Shown: positions 43,344 through 53,493, counted from the stretch's first letter. The stretch: DNA of 64,000 nucleotides from SABI01 sp963663665 (GCA_963663665.2 CAXXKP010000010.1:310001-374000), one strand, 5' to 3'. A program made the numbers and translations. The notes: generated by a model not told the origin, from the sequence alone.

Positions 43344-45422
43344 TTATTCTTCAACCTCATGAGCAGCTTTAGCAGCTTTGATTACATCTTCTGCGATCCT
43401 GCCTGAAATAGCTTCATAATGGTCAAATTCTATCTCAAAAGAACCTGTTCCACTTGTCATACTTTTTAAATCAATAGAGTAATTAAGCATTTCAGATTGA
43501 GGAACTTCAGCTTTTACAACTTGGATTCCTCCTCCGATATCATCCTGACCTAAAACTCGACCTCTTTTTCCACTCAAATCTGAAAGAATGTCGCCAAGGT
43601 ACTGTTCGTTAATATAGACTTTGAGTTTCATGAATGGCTCTAGAAGTACAGGACTTGCTTTTTCGATACCTGCACGCATAGCCCCTTTTGCAGCTAAACG
43701 GAAAGCCATTTCAGAGGAGTCAACAGGATGTTCTTTCCCATCAACAATAGTTACGCCAATGTCTACTAATGGATAATGAGCAAGATATCCTTCAATCATC
43801 GCATCTTGCAATCCTTTTTCGATACCTGGCATATAACCTTTTGAGACTGAACCACCCTTTATAGCATTTGTAAAGGAATAATACTCACCTCTTGGAAGTG
43901 GTTCTATTTCAATTAAAACTTTTCCATACTGGCCGTGACCACCAGATTGCTTCTTATGTGCAAATTCTACGACACCAGATTTTTTTGTAATGGTTTCTCT
44001 ATAAGCAACTTTAGGAAGTTTTGTATTAATGAGAACCTTTTGTTTTTCTTTCACTCTGTCGAGAATCATATTGAGATGAAGTTCACCCATGCCACTTACA
44101 ACAGATTCTTTTGTTTCTTCATTAAAGCTTGTTGTAAAAGTAAGATCTTCGTCCACAACCTTATGTAAAGAATCATTCATCTTATCTTCTGACTTTTTAT
44201 CACCGGCGGTAATAGCGAGTGAGTATATTGGATGAGGGAAACGTAGTGGAAGGAAAGTGAAGCCAAGATCACTACCACATAAGGTGCAGTTAGTATAGGC
44301 TAGATTACTTTTTGCAATAACTCCTATATCTCCAGCAACAAGTTTCGGTACCTCAACTAACTTCTTTCCGATAATATGGTATACCTTACCAGGACGTTCT
44401 TTCTTCCCAATAGTAGGATCCATAATATCAGTATCACCTGCTAAAGTACCTTGTACTACCTTTACAAAAGAAAGTTTCCCACTGAACTGGTCAATCGTAG
44501 TTTTAAATACATAAGCAGCAACAGGTCCTTCTTCCGTTATTACTATATCTTCTTTTACATTATCTTTAATAATTTCATCTGTTCTTCCAATAGGAGATAT
44601 AAAATTATTTTTGATAAAAATAAGGAGTGAATTGATACCAGAACCAAGTTCACTTGCCCCTGCAAATACAGGAACAATTCGATTTTCTTTTAAACCTTCT
44701 CTTAAGCCACGACGAATTTCTTCAGGGCTTAAAGTTCCTTCATCAAAATATTTTTCAATTAAATCATCTGCGCCTTCAGCCGCAGCTTCAATAAGTAATA
44801 ATTCATATTCATCAAATAATTCATGGAAAGTATCTGGAATTTCTATTTGGGTTTCTTTTCCACTAGCATCAAATATATAAGCCTTTCTTTCAATAAGATT
44901 TATGACGCCGGTAAATTCTTTGCCACTACCCATAGGAATAGTAATTGGTACATAGGTAGCTGGTAATTGTTCTTTTAATTGCTTAAAAGATGCGAAATAG
45001 TCTGCTCTATCTCTATCACATTTATTTAAAAAGATTGCTCGAGGTTTATTTCTCTCCTTTAATCTTTTCCATAACTTAATTGTTTCGATTTGTGCTCCAT
45101 CACGAGCATCAACTACAACAAGTGCATTTTCACAAGATCTGAAAGCACTAATAACTTCACCAATAAAATCTGATGTTCCTGGGGTATCGAGAAAGGTTAA
45201 CTGTTTCCCTTCAAAATCAACAGGAGCTGTTGATGTATGAATTGAAATTAATCTCGAAATTTCTTCTTCAGTGTAGTCACTCACTGTTTTCCCTGAGTCA
45301 ATTTTTTCAGCCCGGGAAATTACGCCACATTGAAACAAAATCTGTTCCAATAATGAGGTTTTCCCGGTACCGTTATGCCCAACGATTGCAATGTTCCTTA
45401 GGTCAGTACTGGATACGCTCAT
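43344..45422 (-). CDS. EF-G II-like GTPase (fusA2 type)
   Basis: A 692-residue translational GTPase. P-loop GHNGTGKT (15-22), G3 DTPGTSDF and G4 NKCD are present. The switch I region reads SRLISIHTSTAP, in place of the RGITI of canonical EF-G. That divergence, together with the GHxGxGKT P-loop, resembles the EFG II subfamily (for example Thermus EF-G-2). Domains III-V are present (SGMGELHLNMILDRV; QSGGHGQYGKV; GSFEIEFDHYEA). Role unknown; EFG II members are not the main translocase. It follows EF-G by 88 bases on the same strand. Confidence 0.88.
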   Translation of the reverse strand: MSVSSTDLRNIAIVGHNGTGKTSLLEQILFQCGVISRAEKIDSGKTVSDYTEEEISRLISIHTSTAPVDFEGKQLTFLDTPGTSDFIGEVISAFRSCENALVVVDARDGAQIETIKLWKRLKERNKPRAIFLNKCDRDRADYFASFKQLKEQLPATYVPITIPMGSGKEFTGVINLIERKAYIFDASGKETQIEIPDTFHELFDEYELLLIEAAAEGADDLIEKYFDEGTLSPEEIRRGLREGLKENRIVPVFAGASELGSGINSLLIFIKNNFISPIGRTDEIIKDNVKEDIVITEEGPVAAYVFKTTIDQFSGKLSFVKVVQGTLAGDTDIMDPTIGKKERPGKVYHIIGKKLVEVPKLVAGDIGVIAKSNLAYTNCTLCGSDLGFTFLPLRFPHPIYSLAITAGDKKSEDKMNDSLHKVVDEDLTFTTSFNEETKESVVSGMGELHLNMILDRVKEKQKVLINTKLPKVAYRETITKKSGVVEFAHKKQSGGHGQYGKVLIEIEPLPRGEYYSFTNAIKGGSVSKGYMPGIEKGLQDAMIEGYLAHYPLVDIGVTIVDGKEHPVDSSEMAFRLAAKGAMRAGIEKASPVLLEPFMKLKVYINEQYLGDILSDLSGKRGRVLGQDDIGGGIQVVKAEVPQSEMLNYSIDLKSMTSGTGSFEIEFDHYEAISGRIAEDVIKAAKAAHEVEE

Positions 45423-45510
45423 ATGTCCTCCTATATTAGATGAATCGAAAGATACATCTTGAATATCCTAAGACGAACTAGAGCTCCTGTCAAACAATTA
45501 ATACTGAATA

Positions 45511-47538
45511 CTAATTTTTTCGAGCAAAATTAGAAAATTCCATTGTAAAAGAGCCTCGTCCTTGAGTAGAACTCCGCAATGCAGTTGAATAACCAAACAA
45601 TTGCGACAAAGGAGCTTTAGCCATAACATGTTCTCCGGTTGTTCTACTTTCAAGCGAGTTGATAAGTCCACCTCGAGAGGTAAGAGAAGACATAACTTCT
45701 CCAACAAATTGGTTTGGTACTGTGATATCAACTTTCATAATAGGTTCTAATAAAATTGGTTCAGCTTTTCTTCCAGCATTCTCAAAACACATTGCACTCG
45801 CTGCCTCAAATGCAAATTCACTCACAGTTAATAGTGAAAATTCAGCTCTTTTAAGAATAATTTCAACATCAACTACTTCATATCCAAATCGTATTCCAGA
45901 AGTAATCGAGTTGTCTATTCCTCTTTTTATTGCATCATAATATTCACTAGGTAAAGCTCTTGGAGAAACAAGTGAACTGAATTTCACACCATTACCTGTA
46001 GGGAGAGGACGTATCGTAAGTTCAACAGTTGCATCATGTTCCTTTCCACCAAGAACTTTATTAAAGTGTTCTACCTCAGTAACTTCGTTTTCAATAGATT
46101 CTCGATAGGTTACTTGAGGTTTTCCGATACGTGCATCAACCTTCATTTCACTGATCAATCGAGTTACAAGCACATCAAGATGTAATTCTCCCATTCCACT
46201 AATAATTAACTGACCTGTGTCAGTTTGGTCTTTCCATGTAAAGGTGGGATCCTCAGTAGACAATATCGAAAGAGCCGCTTTTAATTTATCTTGGTCTGAG
46301 AGAGTTTTTGGTTCAATAGCAACAGAAATAACTGGTTCTGGAAAAATCATGTTCTCGAGAAGGATTTGAGCTCCTTCACTACCGATTGTATCTCCAGTTT
46401 GAGCATTTTTAAAGCCAATAATTACACCTATATCACCAGCTGCAAGAGAATCAATCGGTTCTGGTTTAGAGGCATGCATGCGGACTATTCGATTAATTCT
46501 CTCTCGTTTTTTCTTTGAGATATTAAGAATAGCAGTTCCTTTTTTAATAACACCAGAATAAACTCTGATAAAACATAATGGTCCCGCTTCTCTGTCATGT
46601 TGAATCTTAAAAATCAGGGCAAGCGGATGACCATCTGGGTCATGTTTTACTTCTACTTCTTTTTGATGCTTTACATTTATCCCTTTCATTGGAGGGACAT
46701 CTAATGGGGAAGGGAGAAAGTCTACGATCCCATCCAAAAGAGGTTGAACCCCAATATTCTTCAAAGAAGCTCCAACAAAGGTGGGGTAGAGATTTCTTTT
46801 AATTGTTTCTTTTCGTAAAACTTGATAAATTAATTCTTTAGGAATTGCCTGCCCTGAAAAATAGAGTTCTGTGACTTCATCTGAGAAAGAAGCAACAGAG
46901 TCTATAAGGGATTCATACCATATTTCTCGAATTTCAGCGAATTCTTCTGGTAGATCACTTACATTCATGCTAGAGCCAAAATCTGTAACTTCAAAAGTAA
47001 TTTTCTTATTTTGAATAATATCAATAATGCCAGAAAAATCCGATTCACATCCTATTGGGAGAAATAATGGCACAGGTATAATAGAAAATTTACTTTTTAT
47101 CTCATCTATGACCGCATAGAAATTTGCACCTAGTCGATCCATTTTATTAATAAATATAATTCTAGGTACTTTATAATGATCTGCCTGTCGCCATACAGTC
47201 TCAGTTTGAGGCTCAACACCACTTACACCACATACAACAGCAACTGCTCCATCAAGTACACGTAAGGATCTTTCAACTTCAGCGGTGAAATCTACATGAC
47301 CTGGAGTATCAATAATGTTGATTTTATGATCTCTCCAATAGCAGGTTGTTGCAGCACTACTGATGGTAATCCCTCGATTTTGTTCTTGTTCCATGAAATC
47401 CATAGATGCTTGACCATCATCAACTTCTCCAATTCTATAATTTTCGCCTGTATAAAATAAAATTCGTTCAGTTGTGGTAGTTTTACCTGCATCAATGTGT
47501 GCCATAATACCTATGTTTCTTGTGAGCCTATCATCCAT
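45511..47538 (-). CDS. fusA: Elongation factor G (canonical or spirochaete-type)
   Basis: A 675-residue GTPase with AHIDAGKT (13-20), the switch I EQEQNRGITISSAATTCYW, DTPGHVDFTAEV, NKMDRLGANF, and domains III to V (ISGMGELHLDVLVTRL; FGYSTALRSSTQGRG). Catalyses tRNA-mRNA translocation, or together with frr splits ribosomes. Spirochaetes have two such proteins (spdEFG1 and spdEFG2), one for each task; I cannot tell which this is. An rpsL-rpsG context is absent, so it lies outside the str operon. Confidence 0.92.
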   Translation of the reverse strand: MDDRLTRNIGIMAHIDAGKTTTTERILFYTGENYRIGEVDDGQASMDFMEQEQNRGITISSAATTCYWRDHKINIIDTPGHVDFTAEVERSLRVLDGAVAVVCGVSGVEPQTETVWRQADHYKVPRIIFINKMDRLGANFYAVIDEIKSKFSIIPVPLFLPIGCESDFSGIIDIIQNKKITFEVTDFGSSMNVSDLPEEFAEIREIWYESLIDSVASFSDEVTELYFSGQAIPKELIYQVLRKETIKRNLYPTFVGASLKNIGVQPLLDGIVDFLPSPLDVPPMKGINVKHQKEVEVKHDPDGHPLALIFKIQHDREAGPLCFIRVYSGVIKKGTAILNISKKKRERINRIVRMHASKPEPIDSLAAGDIGVIIGFKNAQTGDTIGSEGAQILLENMIFPEPVISVAIEPKTLSDQDKLKAALSILSTEDPTFTWKDQTDTGQLIISGMGELHLDVLVTRLISEMKVDARIGKPQVTYRESIENEVTEVEHFNKVLGGKEHDATVELTIRPLPTGNGVKFSSLVSPRALPSEYYDAIKRGIDNSITSGIRFGYEVVDVEIILKRAEFSLLTVSEFAFEAASAMCFENAGRKAEPILLEPIMKVDITVPNQFVGEVMSSLTSRGGLINSLESRTTGEHVMAKAPLSQLFGYSTALRSSTQGRGSFTMEFSNFARKN

Positions 47539-47620
47539 AAAAATATCCTTGTTGTATGCTAAGAGCCAAAACAGTCATTAGCTATGTATGAGAGTGAGAA
47601 TATCATAATTATGAAGTTGA

Positions 47621-49732
47621 TTAAAGTATCTTTTGTTTTCCATTTCGAGCTAAAATTCTTAATGAATTCGCCACTGCGAGGAGGGCAACTCCTGAATCAG
47701 CGAATACAGCCATCCAGAGCGTTGATAAAGAAAGAATTGACATGAGCATTACGAGAATTTTTATTGAGATTGCAAAGATGATGTTTTGCCTAATAATTGA
47801 CATAGTTCTTTTACTTGTATCTATCAAATAAACAAGTTTTTCTAAATTATCATTCATGATAACGATATCTGAAGATTCTATTGCAGCATCACTTCCCATT
47901 GTTCCCATAGATATACCTACATCGCTCACTCTAAGAACTGGAGCATCATTAATCCCATCGCCAATAAAAACGACATGTTTACCTGACTGTTTTACTGAAA
48001 TGAGTCCTTCAACTACATCAAGTTTTTCGTGAGGAAGTTTTCTAAAATAATTTGATGGTATACCAACCTCATTTGCAACACTTTCCACAGCTTCCTTACT
48101 ATCACCAGAAAGGAGAATAATATTTTTTACACCCCTTTCCCTTAATTCATTAACAACATGTTCAGCTTCTATTTTTACTGTGTCTGTCAGTGTTATAGTG
48201 GCAACTAAAGAGTCCTCAATTGACACAAATAATTGAGAATCTGTTTCGGCATATAGCTCATGATCATGTCTAATTCCATTCTCATCTATATATAAATGAT
48301 TTGTGATGCTCACTTTTTTATTATCAACAAACCCAGAAATACCTTTTCCTGTATATTCTACTATTTCATGTACGTTTTCACTAAGGTCTCCTTTATAATA
48401 TGATACTATTGGAGAAGCAATAACATGGTTCGTATATGTTTCTAAACTCGCTGCATAGTAGGAAATCTCTTCTAATGAATACGTACTGGTTTTATCTACG
48501 CTAAAACTTTGAACATGTAAATCACCTGTCGTAATAGTACCTGTTTTATCGAAGACAATTGAATCTACCTTACTCATGGCTTCAAGATAATTTCCACCTT
48601 TTACGAGGATACCAGTATGTGCAAGATGTCCTATACCCGCAAAGATTCCAAGAGGAACTGATAATACAAGAGCACAAGGACAGGAAACTACAAGAAAGAC
48701 TAGGGCTCTATAAATCCAAGGTTGAAATGGAGAAGAAGTAATGAAAGGAACAACAAATGCAACAAATAATGCACTGAAAACAACAGTCGGTGTATAATAC
48801 CTACTAAATTTTTTGATAAAATTCTCAGTTTTAGCTTTTCTTAAACCGGCATCTTCTACTAAATGTAATAGTCGAGAAACTGTGGAGTTCTTATAATCAG
48901 TTAAAGCCTTTCCTTCTAGGAAACCGTTTCCATTCACTGATCCACTTAGCACCTTTGAACCTTTACTCACGGTTAAAGGTTTTGACTCACCTGAAATAGC
49001 GCTCGTATCTAATTGAGAAATTCCTGCTGTAATGAGTATATCTACCGGAATGTTTTCGCCAGGTTTTATCACAATTGAATCATCAACATGAACATTTTCA
49101 ACTTTTATTTTTTTAATAGTAGATCCATATTTTACATGTGCAAAGTTAGGTTTTAAATTTATGAGAGATTTTATTGATCTTCTCGAGTGATCAACAGCTC
49201 GAGTTTGGAAATATTCACCGATTTGATAAAAAGCCATCACAGCGGTAGCTTCTGGAAATTTTTGAATAATAAATGCGCCAATAGTTGCAATACTCATGAG
49301 AAATTGTTCATCAAAAAATTTCCCTTTAATTATATTTTTCCCAGCATTTAAAAGAACATCATAGCCACTTAATAAATAACTCAAACTATATAAAATTATT
49401 GAATAAATAGGAGATGTGATAAAAAAGTAATTTAAAATGACCAGGCTAATGCTGATAGAAACCCTAATCGGGATAGTGTATGGAACGTGAGACTCTTCTT
49501 TGTTATGATTTGATTCATCATGTAATTCAACTTGTTTTTTATGTTTTTTAACAATCTTATTTAAGGCGTTTTCTGTGTAAATGGTGTTAGAATACTCGAT
49601 ATCAATCTTTTTATGTATAAAGTTGAGGTCAGCGTTTTGCACCCCTTTTAAATTTTTTATATCTTTTTCTATCTCCACAGCACAGGTAGGGCAGTCCAAA
49701 CCTTCAATATCATAACGAACTTTATGTGGCAT
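47621..49732 (-). CDS. zntA: Zn/Cd/Pb-type heavy-metal P1B ATPase
   Basis: A 703-residue metal exporter. A heavy-metal-associated domain at the N-terminus holds Cys14 and Cys17 (GLDCPTCAVE). A histidine-bearing loop with DESNHNKEESH follows, then eight membrane segments. SGES lies at 247-250, the translocation site is CPC at 351-353, and the phosphorylated Asp395 is in FDKTGT. The eighth segment carries FADSGVALLAVANSLRIL, with the aspartate typical of Zn/Cd pumps. The promoter has an ArsR-like dyad (49745-49785). A TTATCTCCTG ribosome-binding site (GGAG on the coding strand) precedes the ATG. Confidence 0.93.
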   Translation of the reverse strand: MPHKVRYDIEGLDCPTCAVEIEKDIKNLKGVQNADLNFIHKKIDIEYSNTIYTENALNKIVKKHKKQVELHDESNHNKEESHVPYTIPIRVSISISLVILNYFFITSPIYSIILYSLSYLLSGYDVLLNAGKNIIKGKFFDEQFLMSIATIGAFIIQKFPEATAVMAFYQIGEYFQTRAVDHSRRSIKSLINLKPNFAHVKYGSTIKKIKVENVHVDDSIVIKPGENIPVDILITAGISQLDTSAISGESKPLTVSKGSKVLSGSVNGNGFLEGKALTDYKNSTVSRLLHLVEDAGLRKAKTENFIKKFSRYYTPTVVFSALFVAFVVPFITSSPFQPWIYRALVFLVVSCPCALVLSVPLGIFAGIGHLAHTGILVKGGNYLEAMSKVDSIVFDKTGTITTGDLHVQSFSVDKTSTYSLEEISYYAASLETYTNHVIASPIVSYYKGDLSENVHEIVEYTGKGISGFVDNKKVSITNHLYIDENGIRHDHELYAETDSQLFVSIEDSLVATITLTDTVKIEAEHVVNELRERGVKNIILLSGDSKEAVESVANEVGIPSNYFRKLPHEKLDVVEGLISVKQSGKHVVFIGDGINDAPVLRVSDVGISMGTMGSDAAIESSDIVIMNDNLEKLVYLIDTSKRTMSIIRQNIIFAISIKILVMLMSILSLSTLWMAVFADSGVALLAVANSLRILARNGKQKIL

Positions 49733-49744
49733 ATTTATCTCCTG

Positions 49745-49785
49745 TATATATTCATATATGCAAATATGATTATATATTCATATAT
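49745..49785 (-). promoter_or_regulatory. ArsR/SmtB-like operator in the zntA promoter
   Basis: The 15-mer TATATATTCATATAT occurs exactly twice (49745-49759 and 49771-49785), 26 bases apart. The three half-sites TCATAT (49752), ATATGA (49764) and TCATAT (49778) form two overlapping dyads of the TGA/TCA type used by SmtB/CzrA-family repressors. A TATAAT-like -10 for the minus strand (49774-49769) lies inside them, which suits repression by occlusion. Confidence 0.5.
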
Positions 49786-49826
49786 AGAGTAGAGGTAAAA
49801 AAAAATTATGTCAATAGAAAAAGAAT

Positions 49827-51713
49827 TCATTCAATATTTAGCAAGAGAATTTCATAAGGTCCTAATATTATTTCTTCACCAACGAGGCGAATGCTTTTCC
49901 CTTGAATCATTTCCGTCCATGATGTAGTTCTCATTGAATCAAAAGGTGTTTCACTAAGTATTATACTCTTTTGATATTCACTAAAATTCGCAAGTACAAT
50001 CATGATTTCTCTCTCATTTTTCTGAACTCGGGGAGTAACACTCATTGCAATTACTGCAGTATCATTTGTTGCAATAGGAGTAAGTTTATTATTATTACCC
50101 ATCATAGGATTTCCTTTTGCAGCGACGATATATCTATTTAGTCTATAAAAAACTTGAGAAGAGTAGAGGGTAAGGTCAAAACGTCTATTGGCTGTTCCCC
50201 AATCAAATTTTCCTCGATGCAGAAAACGACTGTCTCTTGCTTTATGTGGATTATTTATATAGGAGTAATCATTGAGTTGTGCTAGTTCATCTCCACTGTA
50301 GATAATAGGAATACCATTTGTAACAAAAGTGAATACACTCATAAGAATGATTCGCTTAATTGCCAATTCTCCTTTGTATTCATCTCTTTCTATGATAGCT
50401 TTTTCAAGTCCACACAAACTCGCTAATGTTCCACAGTTTCTTGCATCGAGAGTCTTTGGATCAGACTCATAGAGCTCTCCGGCAGCAAAACTACCAGGGT
50501 ATGCACCTAGATAGAAATTTATTAAAAACCGTTTGTGCAAAAAAGGATCAAAACCTAATTCTTTCGCTTTTTCTTCGTTAAATCCCCAACCAATATCATC
50601 ATGACATCTTACATAGTTTACCCAAGAGGCACCTTGAGGGACATTATCTGGGATTGCTTTGATACTAGAACTCAACATTCTTGTGTCTCGAGAAGCAAGA
50701 GCACTCCATAATTCTACCATTAATGAGACATTATAAAGCAGATGACATTCCGGTTCTTTCTCACTACCGAAGTAAGGAGCGACTAAGGCAGGAGCCATCA
50801 CAACTTCACCCTTAATGATAGTAGAAGGGCTTGCAATCTCTAAGATGAGTCTAAGAATTCGTATAATAGTGTGAACTTGCGGCAAATTTCTACAATTGGT
50901 TCCCCATTCCTTCCAAATATAAGGAATAGCATCAAATCTAAAAACATCAACCCCACGATTACTCATTAATAAAAGAGCTTTTGCCATATCGATAAGGACA
51001 TTATTGTTAGTATAATTAAGATCCCATTGATAATGATTAAAGGTAGTGAGAACCCAAGAACCCATTTCAGCATTAAAAGTAAAATTCCCAGGAGCTAATA
51101 CAGGAAATACTTCATTAACCCATTTCTCGTATTCATCAGGAAGTCTCCTATCTTGAAAGATGAAGTACCGACTCATCGCTTCTTTGTCACCATTCTTTGC
51201 TGCTAATGCCCATTCGTGTTCATCACTTGTATGGTTAAGGACAAAATCAACACATACACTTATTCCTCTAGAATGGCATGCTTTCGTAAAGATATCAAAT
51301 TCCTCATTACTCCCAAATTTAGGATCAATAGAGGTAAAATCACTTACTGCATATCCTCCATCATTAGCTGACTGAGGCATATTAAATATTGGCATTAGAT
51401 GGAGATAATTTACTCCAAGATCACTCAAATAATCTAGTCTTGCTGGCATACTTTGAAAAGTCTCACTAAAATTATCGACATACATCATCATTCCGACCAT
51501 TTCAGATTTTTGATACCAAAATGGATCTTTAATTCTTTCTCTATCTAATTTTAGCATTGCCTCACTCCTAGAGGCATAGGATAGATGTATCATCTCAATA
51601 AGACGATTATACCCTTTATCTTGATATAATGAAAAATAATACTCATGGAGCATAGGTTCTAATCGTAAAAACCTTTCTTTAAAGTTGAGGCTGTCTTGTA
51701 TTATTTCGCTCAT
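49827..51713 (-). CDS. Amylosucrase-type GH13 glucosyltransferase
   Basis: The start at 51713 (MSEIIQDSLNFKERF) has GAGGG upstream; longer versions begin with TTG and add an unrelated 35 residues. The 628-residue enzyme fits amylosucrase, which makes alpha-1,4-glucan from sucrose without activated sugar. It matches in YLHLMPIF, the SDGGYAVS-like NDGGYAVSDF, EYEKWVNEVFP, the nucleophile D261 (FRFDA), the acid/base E303 (KGEVV), and NYVRCHDDIGWGF with D372. A sucrose isomerase or hydrolase activity cannot be excluded. Downstream on the same strand is zntA, 94 bases on. Confidence 0.88.
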   Translation of the reverse strand: MSEIIQDSLNFKERFLRLEPMLHEYYFSLYQDKGYNRLIEMIHLSYASRSEAMLKLDRERIKDPFWYQKSEMVGMMMYVDNFSETFQSMPARLDYLSDLGVNYLHLMPIFNMPQSANDGGYAVSDFTSIDPKFGSNEEFDIFTKACHSRGISVCVDFVLNHTSDEHEWALAAKNGDKEAMSRYFIFQDRRLPDEYEKWVNEVFPVLAPGNFTFNAEMGSWVLTTFNHYQWDLNYTNNNVLIDMAKALLLMSNRGVDVFRFDAIPYIWKEWGTNCRNLPQVHTIIRILRLILEIASPSTIIKGEVVMAPALVAPYFGSEKEPECHLLYNVSLMVELWSALASRDTRMLSSSIKAIPDNVPQGASWVNYVRCHDDIGWGFNEEKAKELGFDPFLHKRFLINFYLGAYPGSFAAGELYESDPKTLDARNCGTLASLCGLEKAIIERDEYKGELAIKRIILMSVFTFVTNGIPIIYSGDELAQLNDYSYINNPHKARDSRFLHRGKFDWGTANRRFDLTLYSSQVFYRLNRYIVAAKGNPMMGNNNKLTPIATNDTAVIAMSVTPRVQKNEREIMIVLANFSEYQKSIILSETPFDSMRTTSWTEMIQGKSIRLVGEEIILGPYEILLLNIE

Positions 51714-51877
51714 CTCTTCCCTCATTTGTACCAACAAATTGTAATATTTTAAAATAGTATCGTAAAATTTCAAGACACAATCAACAATTATGGTAGCCTG
51801 TAATGCTCTCACTTTCAATATAGATAGATAAAATTGAGGGAAATACTTATATTTTTACTAAAGGTGAAATAGTTATG

Positions 51878-51907
51878 TTGACAAACTGATGCAGTGTATG
51901 GTAGTTT
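51878..51907 (+). promoter_or_regulatory. Promoter for tRNA-Val
   Basis: A consensus TTGACA at 51878-51883 and a weaker TAGTTT at 51902-51907 with an 18-base spacer. This places the transcript start about 18 bases before the tRNA. Confidence 0.5.
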
Positions 51908-51931
51908 CATCTTCGTTACTAAATTACATCT

Positions 51932-52003
<72 letters not shown>

Positions 52004-52012
52004 AAAAAATTG

Positions 52013-52040
52013 AGAGAAGGTTAGCCTTCTCTTTTTTTTT
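52013..52040 (+). terminator. Terminator after tRNA-Val
   Basis: AGAGAAGG / CCTTCTCT with a four-base loop, followed by a run of eight T. It starts ten bases after the tRNA. Confidence 0.92.
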
Positions 52041-52178
52041 AAGCTTAGAGGCTCTTCATTGAGCTCCTATAAATCCGCTGCATAAGAAATAAATTTGCTA
52101 TAATCTTTATTCCCTCTTTTTAACTAACTTCCATACTGTTATAATAACAAAATACATGCAAAATATGAGGTATAGATA

Positions 52179-52739
52179 ATGATACATTCTAAAAATAGGC
52201 ATATTGTAACAGAGCGGCTCATTCTTCGCCCTTTTGTCCTTGAAGATGCTCCTTCTATGTTTAAATGGACAAGTGATGACGAAGTAGTTCGCTATCTTAG
52301 GTTTGCTAAACATCAAGATATTGAAGAATCTAAAAGAATTATCGCCTTATGGATAGAAAATGATAACTTCCCTATTACGAGCAATTGGGCAATCGTAAAA
52401 AAAGAAACTTTAGAAGTAATTGGCTCGATTGGTCTTGTAACAGTAAGCTTAAACGATCAGAGAGGTGAAGTCGGATATGCTTTAACAAGAAGCGAATGGA
52501 ATAAAGGATATATGAGTGAGATCCTTCCATACGTACTTAGTTTTGGGTTTGATAACATGAATTTTCATAGAATAGAAGCTACACATTCTGTTCATAATCT
52601 TGCTAGTGGAAAAGTGATGCAAAAAGCACAGATGGAAAGAGAGTGCTCTATTCTTCGGCATTACTATAAAAGTAATCAAAGCGGGTTTCAAGACTCAGTG
52701 CTTTATGTTGCCTTTAGTGATACATATAATAAAGTATGA
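52179..52739 (+). CDS. GNAT acetyltransferase, RimJ/RimL type
   Basis: A 186-residue GNAT-fold protein. The start ERLILRPFVLEDAPSMFKWT is typical of RimJ/RimL/SpeG-like members. The acetyl-CoA region shows as GEVGYALTRSEWNKGYMSEI, then FGFDNMNFHRIEATHSVHN and SGKVMQKAQMERECSILRHY. The target (a ribosomal protein N-terminus, an amine or an antibiotic) cannot be told. GAGG lies eight bases before the ATG. Confidence 0.88.
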   Translation: MIHSKNRHIVTERLILRPFVLEDAPSMFKWTSDDEVVRYLRFAKHQDIEESKRIIALWIENDNFPITSNWAIVKKETLEVIGSIGLVTVSLNDQRGEVGYALTRSEWNKGYMSEILPYVLSFGFDNMNFHRIEATHSVHNLASGKVMQKAQMERECSILRHYYKSNQSGFQDSVLYVAFSDTYNKV

Positions 52740-52800
52740 ATCGATTGTTGTAACAAATAGTCATCTTCACTAAACTATAAAGATAAAGGGTATTAATGAT

Positions 52801-53493
52801 ATGAGTGAAATGAATGAGAGAATAGAATCAATACGATATAATATCAGTGATGCTATAAAAAAATCACATAGAGAGATAAATAGTGTTCAATTGATGGCTG
52901 TCTCTAAAAACCATACCTTCAACGAAATAGAGCATGCACTTCAGTGTGGTATTACCCTATATGGTGAAAACAAAGTACAAGAACTTAGTGAGAAATTTCC
53001 AGTCTCTCATCCGCATTTCTCTTTACATATGATTGGTCATCTTCAAACTAATAAAGTAAAAAAAGTTTTACCGTATGTCGATTCTATAGATTCTGTTGAT
53101 AGCCTGAAATTAGGGCTCAAAATTGATAATGAAGCATCTCTAATTAAAAAATGCGTTTCAATACTTCTTGAAATAAATACAAGTAATGAAGAAGCTAAAA
53201 GTGGATTCGTAGATATGAATGACTTATATCACTTTATTGATACAAGTGAGTCTTTCACAAACAGTACCATAAAAGGGTTGATGACAGTTGGACCTCTAAG
53301 CGATGATGAGAAAGCTATTCGGGAATCTTTCTCTAAACTTAACAAAATACAAGAAGATTTGAAACGTAGATATCCAAATCTCGATTTTTCAACCCTCTCA
53401 ATGGGTATGAGTGGAGATTACCGTATTGCTATTGAAATGGGTTCTACTTTGGTGAGAATTGGAACTGCTATTTTTGGGTCGAGAGGATACTAA
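52801..53493 (+). CDS. yggS: YggS/PLPBP-family PLP-binding protein
   Basis: A 230-residue single-domain alanine-racemase-like barrel that holds PLP and controls B6 and amino-acid balance. The Schiff-base lysine is in MAVSKNHTF. Other family signatures are LYGENKVQEL, HMIGHLQTNKVKK, the ISLS-like SMGMSGDYRIAIEMGSTLVR and FGSRGY at the end. It overlaps the next small gene by one base. Confidence 0.93.
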   Translation: MSEMNERIESIRYNISDAIKKSHREINSVQLMAVSKNHTFNEIEHALQCGITLYGENKVQELSEKFPVSHPHFSLHMIGHLQTNKVKKVLPYVDSIDSVDSLKLGLKIDNEASLIKKCVSILLEINTSNEEAKSGFVDMNDLYHFIDTSESFTNSTIKGLMTVGPLSDDEKAIRESFSKLNKIQEDLKRRYPNLDFSTLSMGMSGDYRIAIEMGSTLVRIGTAIFGSRGY

